This document shows, piece after piece, positions 28,842 to 37,372 of a stretch of 64,000 nt of DNA. Location: positions 1 to 64,000 of the forward strand of contig CAVWNR010000003.1 of assembly GCA_963756525.1 (NCBI GenBank). Reading direction: 5' to 3'. The notes under the pieces were generated by a model that worked only from the letters and a program-made list of their open reading frames with translations, was not told the DNA's origin and ran no database searches. Positions within the stretch are counted from its first letter, which is position 1; every line of letters starts with the position of its first letter. The DNA comes from CAVWNR01 sp963756525. Lineage in GTDB: Bacteria; Actinomycetota; Actinomycetes; Mycobacteriales; Jatrophihabitantaceae. Both the position numbers and the translations under genes were made by a program.

Positions 28842-30212
28842 GACCCCGACACTGTGGACGACCACGGACCTCGACGCCCCTAGCAGGCTCGCACCGTACT
28901 CGCGCGAGGCCACCGGCAGGACGTGTCACGACGGCACCCGCGACGTACGGCCCCACCCATCGTCGGTTCCCGAAGTGGTCATCAGCCCGCCCGGCGAACG
29001 GCGCACTGCCAACCACGATCCAAGCTCCGGGCGGCCGGCATGAGCGCCCCCGCGCAGCGGCACCATCCGCCCGCCAGCAGCCGCACCTCGGCCGCGCGCC
29101 TCACCACATTGATCACCGCACCCTGCTACCGACGCCCCAGGGCCGCGACGGCAAAGGCGCCGACCCGAATCCGAACGGGGTCGATCTCAACCAGGCCGTG
29201 GCCCTGCCGCCCACCCCCCGGGCCACTGACGCGACCAAGGGCAGCCTGCACCAGCACGGCAGCTCCGGCGACCTAACGCTGACCAGCACCGTGCACCTGT
29301 TGCCGACTCCGACCGCCGGCGATGCCCGCTCCTCGGCGATTCACACCGTTCCTGACGCCGGCCGGCCTATCCCACGCGGTTACGTGACCCTCACCGACGC
29401 GGCCCGGTTGTTGCCCGCTCCGAGCGTGCCCGACGCGCTCGGTGGGCACCGGTCCCGCTCGGCCAGCCGCTCTGAGGAACTGCTGCTGCCCGGTGTGGTG
29501 AAGTCGCTCGCCGCGAGCGCTGAGCCGACCGCCACACAGGGACAGCGGTCAGCGTCGTCGCCGGGTCGCTGTGCACCGGCTACGGCGGCCTCGACCACGC
29601 CGCACTGGCCGCTTTCGGCGGCGGACGGATCGCCTAGGTCGCCGACCCCGACTCCCACGTCACCACCCTGCTCAAGGCGAGGCTGCCCGGTGTACCGAAC
29701 CTCGGCTACATCCACACCGTCGACTGGTACAGCGTCGAGCCCGTCGACGTCGTGACCGCGGGGTTCCCATGCCAGGACGTGTCGGCCGCCGGCCGCCGCG
29801 CAGGCGTCAAAGAAGGCCCCGGGAGCGGTCTGTTCTTCGACGTCGTCCGCGCCATCAAGACTGTGCGACCATCGGTGACCCGGGGCGATCCAACACGCAA
29901 ATGGCGTGGGGGCCCGACGAGGACGCGATCCGCCGGTGGGAAGCGACCCTCGGCCGGCCAGCACCCAGTCCTGTTGAGCCCGGCCGTGGCGGACGCCCAA
30001 GGCTGGCCGGACCCTTCGTCGAATGGCTCAGCGGACTCACCGAGCCGGGTTACGTCTGCGACCTCGACCTGCCCCGTATCGCGCAACTGCGCATCCTCGG
30101 CAACGCCGTCGCTCCCCAGCAAGCCGAACACGCGATCGCCCTGCTCCACCGACGAGCAGCCGCCCTAGCTTCAACAGCGCCGCCCCCGGCGACGCAGGCT
30201 TCGGCGCGGTGA
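28838..30212 (+). pseudogene. C5-cytosine DNA methyltransferase of phage/ICE type, heavily damaged
   Basis: The N-terminal part has repeated LLPTP-x-x-x-D units (LLPTPQGRDGKG, LPPTPRATDATKG, LLPTPTAGDARSS, LLPAPSVPDALGG), an insertion known in actinophage Dcm proteins. After a shift near 29570 the AdoMet site appears as SLCTGYGGLDHAALAAFGG, then GGRIA-stop-VADPDSHVTTLL, where TAG replaces the expected Trp codon. GFPCQDVSAAGRRAGVKEG follows (catalytic Cys present). After KTVRPS the ENV motif and the following 60 or so residues are absent. The frame resumes at NTQMAWGPDEDAIRRWE and ends RILGNAVAPQQAEHAIALL. It cannot be active. Confidence 0.85.
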
Positions 30213-30454
30213 CGGCACACCGACCGACACCCTCATCCAGTGCTCCCGCCGAGGTCACGGGTGGACTTGACATCACGCCCGACGTGGAGCGTCCATCGAC
30301 GGACACGACCACGATCGGCACGCTCACCCTCACCTTTGACGTGCGTTACGTGACCGGCGAAAAGGGTGAGCGGGTCGCGGCCCGGCAGGCCGAGGCGATT
30401 GCTGCCCTCGCCCGTTGGGCCGCGCCTCCGCATCGCCGCGATACGGACGAGTAG
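30209..30454 (+). CDS. Small conserved element protein
   Basis: 81 residues from GTG 30209, overlapping the methyltransferase stop (GTGA). The conserved-looking core is TLTLTFDVRYVTGEKGERV followed by AARQAEAIAALARWA: a beta hairpin and a helix. No family is recognised. Its position between the dcm relic and the recombinase suggests it belongs to the element backbone. Confidence 0.55.
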   Translation: MTAHRPTPSSSAPAEVTGGLDITPDVERPSTDTTTIGTLTLTFDVRYVTGEKGERVAARQAEAIAALARWAAPPHRRDTDE

Positions 30455-30480
30455 GCGGATCGAGAGTAGGAACACCCCCG

Positions 30481-32679
30481 GTGATCAGTGCGGCGAACGC
30501 ACACGACAACTTCCCGGTCTCACCGCTCGGGCTGGAACCGGTGGCCACGGGGGTGCCACCGGTTCCGGTCGCGGTGCTGCTGCGCACCTCGACCAAGGAT
30601 CTGCAAGACCCCACCCTGTCGCTGCCGCGCCAGCTCGACCAGTGCCGCCGGGTGCTGCCGGCCGGATTCGAGATCGTCGCAATCTTCTACGACATCGAGT
30701 CCTCCCGCATCGACCTCGACCGGCGCGGCCTCGGCCACGCGCACGAAGCCTTCAACATCCCCATCCCCCGCGACGGCGGGCTCGCGGACCTGCTCGCCGA
30801 AGCCGCCCACCCCGGGCGACGGTTCGAGGCCGTCGTAGTCGAGGAGATCGAACGCGCCGGCCGCATGGTCTACCAGTCCACCCAGCTCGAGCACACCCTC
30901 GAACGGGCCGGGGTGCCGCTGTTCGCCGCCGACGAAGGCCCAATCGCGCTCTCGGAGAAGCGGGCCACCCAGATCCTGGTCCGGCGGATGAAGCAGGGGG
31001 TGGCCGAGTGGTACCTGCGGCACACCTTGGAGCAGTCCTGGGACGGATTTCGCGAGCACACCCGGCAAGGCTGGAACATCGGCAAACCTCCCTACGGATA
31101 CTCGGCTGACCGCATCACCCACCCCGTCCCGGCCAAGCGCGAGGAAGGCAAGACCAAATCCCGGCTGACCGTCGACCCGATCCGCGGTCCGGTGGTGGTG
31201 CAGATCTTCACCTGGCGCGCCGACGAGCAGCTCGCCTACAAGAGCATCGCCCAGCGGCTCAACGCCGACCCCGACCGCTACCCGCCGCCGCAGCCGAACC
31301 GGCCCGACCGGGCCCGCCGCTGCTGGACCACCTCCTCGGTACGAGAGGTGGTGATCAACCCGAAGCACGCCGGCTACATGGTGTGGAACCGGCGCGCCAC
31401 CAAAAAGGGCGGCGCCGTGAACCCGGTCTCGGCGTGGGTCTGGTCACCCGAACCCACCCACGAGCCGCTCGTCAGCCGAGAGGTCTACGACGCCGTGCAG
31501 CAACTTGCCGCCGCCCGCCGCGGCTCCCGCCACGACGGCATGAACAGCCACCCCGCGACCCGGCGCACCTACGTGCTCCGTCACTACGTGCACTGCGGCC
31601 TGTGTGACAAGCGGATGTTCGGCAAGACCCGCAAGAACATCGCCTACTACACCTGCCAACCCCAACTCGACCGCGTCGCGCACCCCGAGACCTGCGCCGA
31701 GCACCCCCGCGCCCTCTACGCCCGCGAAGACCGGCTGCTGGAGTGCGTGCAAGCCTTCTTCGCTGAACGGGTCTTCGGACCCGACCGCGCCGCCCACCTC
31801 GCCGCCCAACTGTCCCGCCGCCACATCCGACAGAACAACGAGCAGACCCGCCGCATCGCCAGGCTGCAAAAGACCATCGCCGATCTGGCCCGGCGACAGG
31901 ACAACCTGCTCCAGGAACGCGAGTCCGGATCAGCCGACCGCGACGACCCGGCCGCCCGCGCCTGGGCCGAACGGCTACGAGCCCGCTTCGCCGACCTCGA
32001 AACCCAACGCTGCGCCAAGGAAGCCGAACTCGAGCAGCTACAGCGCGAGGCCGAAAGCGACCGGCCGCAAGACCCCGCGCTACTCGACGCCCTGCCGCAG
32101 CTCGCGGTGCGCCTCATCGAGGCACCCGATGCGCTGCAGCGCGCGCTGTACGACGCGTGCGGACTCAAGATTCACTACGACCATGCCGCCAAGCACGTGA
32201 CCATCCACGCGACGCTGCGCGGGGACACGATCTCCGCCGCCTCGGTAAGCGTCGTCCAGCTTGACGAGCACCGAAATCGCAAGACCATCGAGACTCAAGC
32301 AGCACCGGCCGAAGACACGGCAGTCGCTTCAACCGGCCACCGATGGTCCTGCGCCCTACTACGGCATCCGTGCCGGTGGTCGCTGGGGCTCCACCGTGGA
32401 ACAGTGGGACGAGATCAAGGCTGCGGTATCGGATGCGATAACCGCGGGCGGCGGCACCATCACCCACCACCACGCCGTCGGGCGCGACCACCGCCCCTGG
32501 TACGACCGGCAGCGGTCAAACCCGTTCACGGCGGCGCTGCGCAGCGCGAAAGCTGCCCTCGACCCTCTTGGCGTACTCAACCCTGGCGTACTGCTCGACG
32601 CAGAACAGTCATGACACTGGTCACGATCACCGCACCGACCGCCGCACGTACACACGTATCCAAAGCCAGTCGCTCGTGA
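30481..32679 (+). CDS. Large serine recombinase (integrase) with read-through tail
   Basis: The catalytic N-terminal domain has PVAVLLRTSTKDLQDP with the nucleophile Ser, and EAVVVEEIERAGR. A recombinase domain follows (WNIGKPPYGYSAD, SVREVVINPKHAGYMVWNR), then a zinc ribbon (YVHCGLCDKRMFGKTR, YYTCQPQ, ETCAEH), then a coiled coil (QTRRIARLQKTIADLARRQ, KEAELEQLQREAESD). GTG 30481 is preceded by AGGA. Native sequence ends around IHATLRGDTISAASVSVVQ. The last 120 or so residues are Arg/Pro-rich and read out of frame through the adjoining FAD-oxidase remnant, so integration has probably fused a foreign tail. It would integrate and excise the element. Confidence 0.85.
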   Translation: MISAANAHDNFPVSPLGLEPVATGVPPVPVAVLLRTSTKDLQDPTLSLPRQLDQCRRVLPAGFEIVAIFYDIESSRIDLDRRGLGHAHEAFNIPIPRDGGLADLLAEAAHPGRRFEAVVVEEIERAGRMVYQSTQLEHTLERAGVPLFAADEGPIALSEKRATQILVRRMKQGVAEWYLRHTLEQSWDGFREHTRQGWNIGKPPYGYSADRITHPVPAKREEGKTKSRLTVDPIRGPVVVQIFTWRADEQLAYKSIAQRLNADPDRYPPPQPNRPDRARRCWTTSSVREVVINPKHAGYMVWNRRATKKGGAVNPVSAWVWSPEPTHEPLVSREVYDAVQQLAAARRGSRHDGMNSHPATRRTYVLRHYVHCGLCDKRMFGKTRKNIAYYTCQPQLDRVAHPETCAEHPRALYAREDRLLECVQAFFAERVFGPDRAAHLAAQLSRRHIRQNNEQTRRIARLQKTIADLARRQDNLLQERESGSADRDDPAARAWAERLRARFADLETQRCAKEAELEQLQREAESDRPQDPALLDALPQLAVRLIEAPDALQRALYDACGLKIHYDHAAKHVTIHATLRGDTISAASVSVVQLDEHRNRKTIETQAAPAEDTAVASTGHRWSCALLRHPCRWSLGLHRGTVGRDQGCGIGCDNRGRRHHHPPPRRRARPPPLVRPAAVKPVHGGAAQRESCPRPSWRTQPWRTARRRTVMTLVTITAPTAARTHVSKASRS
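32346..32614 (+). pseudogene. 3' end of an FAD-linked oxidase gene (alkylglycerone-phosphate synthase type)
   Basis: The frame contains STVEQWDEIKAAVSDAITA, GGTITHHHAVGRDHRPWYD with the conserved HHH flavin-linked oxidase motif, and ALDPLGVLNPGVLLD, the C-terminus of alkyldihydroxyacetonephosphate-synthase-like oxidases. Everything upstream of about 32346 is replaced by recombinase sequence. The gene was therefore cut by integration of the element, and the junction marks its right attachment site to within a few tens of bases. Confidence 0.8.
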
Positions 32680-32698
32680 AAGTGTCCACCACCGCACC

Positions 32699-33378
32699 GT
32701 GGTCCCCGAGCGTTCCAAGCCGCTCGTGACCGCGCTCGCTACCGTGGGGCCGTTTCGCGGGGAGAGGACCGCGACGGCGGCACGATCACTGCGCAAAGGC
32801 GCCCAAGCCCGCCGGCGCGTGCTCGACGCCGTCGTCGACGCCATCGGCCGCGAAGAACTCACCAACCTCTCCGTCGCCGAAATCGGCGGCGCCGTCGGGA
32901 TGAGCGCCGGCCACGTGCTCTATTACTTCGGCACCAAAGACACCCTGTTCGTCGAAGCCCTCAAAGAGGTCGAAGCCCAACTCGACGACGAGCGCGCCGC
33001 CATCGTCGCCAGCGCCGCGACCCCGCCGCGCAGGCTGTACCGCTACTTCAAGCTCTACCTACCCACCAACGCCCGCGACCCGCGTTGGTCACTGTGGATC
33101 GAGTCTGGAACCGTTCCCGCGCCGACCCCGACCTGTCCGCCATCCAGCTTGAACTCGACAGCCACTGGCAGCACGACCTGACCGCCATCATCCAAGCCGG
33201 CACCGACAGCGGCCACTTCCACCCCACCGACCCGCACCGCGCCGCCGACACCATCGCCGCCCTCCTCGACGGCCTCGCCATCCGCACCATCACCGGCGGA
33301 CCCGACACCGACACCAACGACGCCCTCAAAACCGCCAGCACAGCCTGCCAACTCCTAATCTCCAGCGGGCGACGCTAG
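32699..33378 (+). pseudogene. TetR-family regulator, one frameshift
   Basis: The HTH domain is AQARRRVLDAVVDAIGREE, LTNLSVAEIGGAVGMSAGH, VLYYFGTKDTLFVEAL. The ligand domain continues to DPRWSLWIE. Near 33103 a G is missing (GAG-GTC TGG). The other frame continues VWNRSRADPDLSAIQLELD, LTAIIQAGTDSGHFHPTDP and a normal C-terminus to 33378. It is either a real pseudogene or a one-base sequence error. It sits beside the oxidase gene it may have controlled. Confidence 0.75.
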
Positions 33379-34034
33379 AAGCCCAAACGGGGAGTAGCCA
33401 CGGCGGGGCGTCTGTGCCAAACCGGACCGCTCGATGGGCACGACCACAGGACAGCCGGCTCGCACGCCCCGGTTCGGCACGCTGCGTTAATCCGCATATC
33501 GATAGCACGAGCTGTTGATCAGTAGACCCGCCGGGTCGTGGCCGGTGGCGCTCATTCGATGTACTCGCTCACGGACAGATACCGAAGGCCCGATTGTCGA
33601 CGGGAACGAGCTGTGCCATGCGCGCGATGGCCAAACTCATCCGGCAATGATCGGAATATCGCGGCACACTAAGGCATTTGCGGCTGCCGAAATGATCCGG
33701 ACATCCCGGACCGGTGAAAGCGCATTCATGTGCGGGCCGGCGAGAACACTGTACGGGTTTGGGAAGCGCGTCGAATTTTGACACGTGCCGCATCTGGGGG
33801 TACGAGCAACGCATGCCGTTGGTGGGTCGCTGCGAGCCGGATGAGGATCACCCGTGCCGGCGGGCGGGGGTAACGATAGGTGGCTTGGGGCAGTCCAGTC
33901 GGGTTCGTCGCTGGCGCCCGCACTTTGGTAACGGTTTGATAACAGGCGTTGACCCGGCGCACCTGCGCGCCTTCACTGGACGTGCACAACCGGTTTAGCT
34001 CGGTATCACGCCTTACCCTGGGAGAAGGCGGCAG
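33379..34034. other. Gap upstream of the sugar ABC operon
   Basis: No convincing gene, although short frames exist. It probably holds the operon promoter. The palindrome at 33988-33995 is a candidate LacI-family operator. GAGAAGG at 34021-34027 is the ribosome site for the binding protein. Confidence 0.5.
33988..33995. promoter_or_regulatory. Candidate LacI-family operator (AACCGGTT)
   Basis: The perfect palindrome AACCGGTT, within ACAACCGGTTTAG, lies 40 bp before the binding-protein start. LacI-type repressors bind CG-centred palindromes of this kind, and a LacI gene ends this cluster at 39778. The regulatory link is inferred. Confidence 0.4.
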
Positions 34035-35453
34035 ATGTCGGATTCCTTCCTGACGCGGCCGGTCACTCGCCGTGGCGTGTTGAAGGCCGGAGCTGCGCTC
34101 GCGCTCGCCGGCGCGGCCGGTCCGGCGTTGGTCGGATGTGGCAGCGGGTCGGGGGCCGGCGGAAACACCACGACACTGCGGGTGGCGTTCTTCGGCACGC
34201 AGCAGGCCGCGGCGCAGGTCCAGGCGGCGGTCGTCGGGCCGTTCGAGGCGACCCATCCCGGTGTGCGCGTCGAGTTCAACGCGACCAACGGTACGGATTG
34301 GAACGACTTCTTCGGCCGGGTGCTGATCGGCATCGTCAGTGGGCGGCAGCCGGATATCGCAACGGTGGCTACCGAGGGACTGCAACTGTTCGCCGAGAAG
34401 GGGCTGGCCTATCCGTTGGACGAGTTCGTACAACGGGATGCCGCGGAGTTGAAGCCGTACTTCGCGGATGTCCATCCGGCGCTGATCGAGGCGATGATGT
34501 ATCGGGGCCACCTGTACGAGCTGCCCACCGACTTCAACGCCGGGAACATGTTCTACGTCACCAGCCTGTTCGACAAGGCGGGTGTGGAGCAGCCCCGGCC
34601 GGACTGGACCCGCGACGAGTTCTTCACCGCTGCGAAGAAGATCAAGACTGCGTCGTCGGGGGTCGTGCCGTACGACTGGGTGGTCCGGTTGTGGGGGAGT
34701 TGGACGTCGTGGATGTATGCGAACAACGCGAACCTGCTCACCGAGGGGAAGTGGCCGGGAGGCGACTGGCTGTGGCAGACCTTCTACCCCGGGGTACCGG
34801 CCGCCGCAGGCCGCCACGGCGGATGGAAATGGGGTGAGCCCACCGCGAACTCCGCGGGCACCGTCGAGGCGCTGGATTACATGGTGCAGTTGAAGAAGGC
34901 AGGATTGGCGCCGCAGCCGGATGTGGGCGGTGGGGGCACGCTGCAGGGTTTGTTCGCCGCTCAGAAGATCGCGATGTCGATCGGTGGCGGGTTCTGGGCC
35001 GGCGGGTTGCATAACGCGGGAATGCCGCCGGGCAGTTTCGATGTGCAGTTGTTCCCGAAGTGGCAGAGCCAACGGCACCTGTTCGGTACCAATGGTTACG
35101 GCATCTTCGCCCGGTCCAAGAACAAGGACCTGGCCTGGGAGTTCCTCAAGTCGATCATCACGCCGGCCGGGATAAACGGTCTGATCCCGGGCAACAGCAG
35201 CACCCCGACTCGCAAATCGATGATGACCGCGCAGCGCTATGCGAGCACCGGCCCGGCGCACTGGGAGGTGTTCTACGACACGCTCACCGACCTGCCGAAC
35301 ACCGCGCCGATCCCGGCACCGCCGTACTACAACGCGCTGGCCAACGCACTCAACTCGCGCACCACCCAGGCGATCTCCTCCGGGAACGCGAAGCGGGCAT
35401 TGGACGGGCTGCAAAAGGACCTGGAAGCCGCCTCCAAGCGTAGCGGCGTTTAA
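34035..35453 (+). CDS. ABC transporter sugar-binding lipoprotein
   Basis: Protein of 472 residues. The N-terminus combines a twin-arginine motif (TRRGVLKAG) with a lipobox ending PALVGCG, so it is an exported lipoprotein. The mature part fits family 1 solute-binding proteins: TTLRVAFFGTQQAAAQV, VVGPFEATHPGVRVEFNAT, GRQPDIATVATEGLQLFAE, YELPTDFNAGNMFYVTSLF, TNGYGIFARSKNKDLAWEF. It would capture an oligosaccharide and deliver it to the two downstream permeases. The GH32 enzyme in the operon suggests a fructose-containing sugar. No ATPase gene is present, so it probably shares a general MsmK/MsiK-type ATPase encoded elsewhere. Confidence 0.9.
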   Translation: MSDSFLTRPVTRRGVLKAGAALALAGAAGPALVGCGSGSGAGGNTTTLRVAFFGTQQAAAQVQAAVVGPFEATHPGVRVEFNATNGTDWNDFFGRVLIGIVSGRQPDIATVATEGLQLFAEKGLAYPLDEFVQRDAAELKPYFADVHPALIEAMMYRGHLYELPTDFNAGNMFYVTSLFDKAGVEQPRPDWTRDEFFTAAKKIKTASSGVVPYDWVVRLWGSWTSWMYANNANLLTEGKWPGGDWLWQTFYPGVPAAAGRHGGWKWGEPTANSAGTVEALDYMVQLKKAGLAPQPDVGGGGTLQGLFAAQKIAMSIGGGFWAGGLHNAGMPPGSFDVQLFPKWQSQRHLFGTNGYGIFARSKNKDLAWEFLKSIITPAGINGLIPGNSSTPTRKSMMTAQRYASTGPAHWEVFYDTLTDLPNTAPIPAPPYYNALANALNSRTTQAISSGNAKRALDGLQKDLEAASKRSGV

Positions 35454-35473
35454 CACAACGTAGGTGGGCCGAG

Positions 35474-36463
35474 ATGAGCACTCCCCTGGAACAACCGCTC
35501 ACGCCGCTAGGACCGGCCGTCGAGCACGCGCCACCCCCGGCGGCCGGGATTGCCCGTTCGCCCGGCCGGCAGCGTCGCCGACGCCGCGCCGCGCGGCGCG
35601 AGGCACGGTTCGGATGGGCGCTGGCCGGCCCGGGGCTAATCATCGTCGTGGTGTTCACCGCGATCCCGATCGTCGCGTCGTTCGTGCTGGCGTTCTTCAA
35701 CTGGGACGCGATCAGCCCGCCCAAGTTCGTCGGGTTCGGCAACTTCCGGGAGATGGCGCATGACTCCGCGGTGTGGCAGTCGCTGCAGGTCACCATCGTG
35801 CTGGCGGTGTTGATCGTCGTCCTGCAGGTCGGTATCGGTCTGATGCTGGCGCTACTCGTGGCTCAGCGGACGTCGAAGTGGGCCCGGAGCATCTTCCGTA
35901 CTGCGTTCTTCGTCCCGCTGCTGGCCTCCGCGGCGTCGATCTCGATCGTGATGAGTTACCTGTTCGACGCCCACTTCGGGCTGGTCAACTACTACCTTTC
36001 GCTGCTCCACCTACCCACGATCGACTGGCTGGGCACCTCGGGCGGCGCGACCGCGACGATCGTCATCGTCGCGGTCTGGCAGCAGCTGGGCTTCACGTTC
36101 ATCCTGTTCGTCGCGGCACTTAACGGGCTGCCGCTCGACGTGCTCGAGGCGGCCGCCATCGACGGCGTCGGACCGGTCCGGATGTTCTTGCACGTCAAGC
36201 TTCCGCTGATCAGCCCGACCGTGCTGTTCGCCTGCGTAGTCGGCCTGATCAACGCCATGCAACTGTTCGACCAGCCGTACGTCATGACCAAGGGCGGCCC
36301 CGGTGATGCCACCAAGACGACGGTGTACCTGATCTACGAGGAGGCGTTCCAGAACATCCGCTTCGGGTACGCCTCGGCCATCTCGGTGATGCTGTTCGTC
36401 TTACTGATGATCGTCACCGCTCTGCAGTTCGTGGCTAGCAGGAAGTGGGTGTTCTACGGATGA
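35474..36463 (+). CDS. Sugar ABC transporter permease (MalF-type)
   Basis: Protein of 329 residues with a disordered basic N-terminus and six membrane helices beginning GWALAGPGLIIVVVFTAIP. The cytosolic ATPase-docking EAA loop is DVLEAAAIDGVGPVRMFLH, followed by VKLPLISPTVLFACVVGL. It forms a heterodimer channel with the next gene. Start ATG 35474 is 20 bp behind the binding-protein stop. Its stop overlaps the next start (ATGA). Confidence 0.9.
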   Translation: MSTPLEQPLTPLGPAVEHAPPPAAGIARSPGRQRRRRRAARREARFGWALAGPGLIIVVVFTAIPIVASFVLAFFNWDAISPPKFVGFGNFREMAHDSAVWQSLQVTIVLAVLIVVLQVGIGLMLALLVAQRTSKWARSIFRTAFFVPLLASAASISIVMSYLFDAHFGLVNYYLSLLHLPTIDWLGTSGGATATIVIVAVWQQLGFTFILFVAALNGLPLDVLEAAAIDGVGPVRMFLHVKLPLISPTVLFACVVGLINAMQLFDQPYVMTKGGPGDATKTTVYLIYEEAFQNIRFGYASAISVMLFVLLMIVTALQFVASRKWVFYG

Positions 36464-37326
36464 GCGCCGTGACTCAGGTCGCACCCGTCGGGACCGCTGC
36501 CCGCCGGCGGATCCGGATCGGCCCGGTGCTGTCGGTGCTCGTGCTCACCGTCTTCGCGGTGCTGACCGTCGCGCCGGTCCTGTGGGCCATCAGCACCTCC
36601 CTGCGCACGCCGGCGCAGTCCTTCAACAACCCGCCGCAGTGGATCCCGACCCACCCCGACTGGTCCAACTACAGCGCAGTGTTCGACCAGGTTCCGATGT
36701 GGAAGTTCATCGGCAACAGCTTCCTCATCACCGGGCTGATCGTGATCGCGCAAATCATCGCCTGCACGATGAGTGGCTACGCGTTCGCGATGGTCCGCTT
36801 CCGCGGTCGTGGGCTGACCTTCGCGATGATCCTGGCCACCATGATGGTGCCGCTGCAATCAACCATCATCCCCGTGTTCTTGATCATCAACTATTTGGGC
36901 CTGGTCGACAACCAGTTCGGCCTGGTGCTGCCCGCCGCAGCCAGCGCGTTCGGCACATTTCTGATGCGGCAGTACTTCTTGCAGATGCCGCTGGAGATTG
37001 GCGAAGCGGCCCGCGTGGACGGCGCGAGCCATTGGCAGGTCTTCCTCCGCATCTACGCGCCGATGGCCTTCCCGCCGATGGCCACCCTCGGCGTGCTCAC
37101 CTTCGCGTCCTACTGGAACGAGTTCTACCGTCCGCTGATCTTCCTGCAGTCCAACGACAAGTTCACCCTGCCGGTCGGCCTGGTCTCCCTGCAGGGCAAC
37201 TTCGGCACCGGCAGCATCTCTATCGTGCTCGCCGGGGTCGTGATCGCGCTCATCCCCAGCGTGGTGGTGTTCCTGTTCGCACAGCGGTACTTCGTGCAAG
37301 GCATCGTGGCCGGCTCGTTCCGCTGA
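36460..37326 (+). CDS. Sugar ABC transporter permease (MalG-type)
   Basis: Protein of 288 residues with six helices. The EAA loop is EIGEAARVDGASHWQVFLR, then IYAPMAFPPMATLGVLTF. GNSFLITGLIVIAQIIACT and SYWNEFYRPLIFLQSNDKF are typical of the G-type partner. ATG 36460 overlaps the preceding stop codon, indicating translational coupling, and was preferred over an ATG five codons upstream. It completes the membrane part of the importer. Confidence 0.9.
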   Translation: MSAVTQVAPVGTAARRRIRIGPVLSVLVLTVFAVLTVAPVLWAISTSLRTPAQSFNNPPQWIPTHPDWSNYSAVFDQVPMWKFIGNSFLITGLIVIAQIIACTMSGYAFAMVRFRGRGLTFAMILATMMVPLQSTIIPVFLIINYLGLVDNQFGLVLPAAASAFGTFLMRQYFLQMPLEIGEAARVDGASHWQVFLRIYAPMAFPPMATLGVLTFASYWNEFYRPLIFLQSNDKFTLPVGLVSLQGNFGTGSISIVLAGVVIALIPSVVVFLFAQRYFVQGIVAGSFR

Positions 37327-37372
37327 TCCAGCCCACGAGGGGGTGGGCCAGCCCAAGAGGAGCGTTCGTTCG

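Larger units (their letters stand above)
17930..32340. mobile_element. Degenerate integrative conjugative element (approximate limits)
   Basis: The region holds transfer genes (NlpC/P60, replication-relaxation, VirB4, PrgI-like, VirB6-like, pilin), DNA methyltransferases and a large serine recombinase at its right end. There it cuts an FAD-linked oxidase gene whose 3' end continues at about 32346. The left limit is uncertain: I placed it at the recombinase relic, and the matching 5' part of the oxidase gene is not in the window. No VirD4/TcpA-type coupling ATPase, relaxase or replication initiator was found. Several genes are broken, so autonomous transfer is unlikely. Confidence 0.65.

Noticed and set aside
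28926..29400. LLPTP repeats as a separate novel repeat-protein gene
   Set aside because: Same arrangement is known in phage-type C5-methyltransferases, whose catalytic blocks follow directly.
33726..35456. 576-codon minus-strand frame opposite the sugar-binding protein
   Set aside because: Shadow of a gene with lipobox and family motifs on the plus strand.
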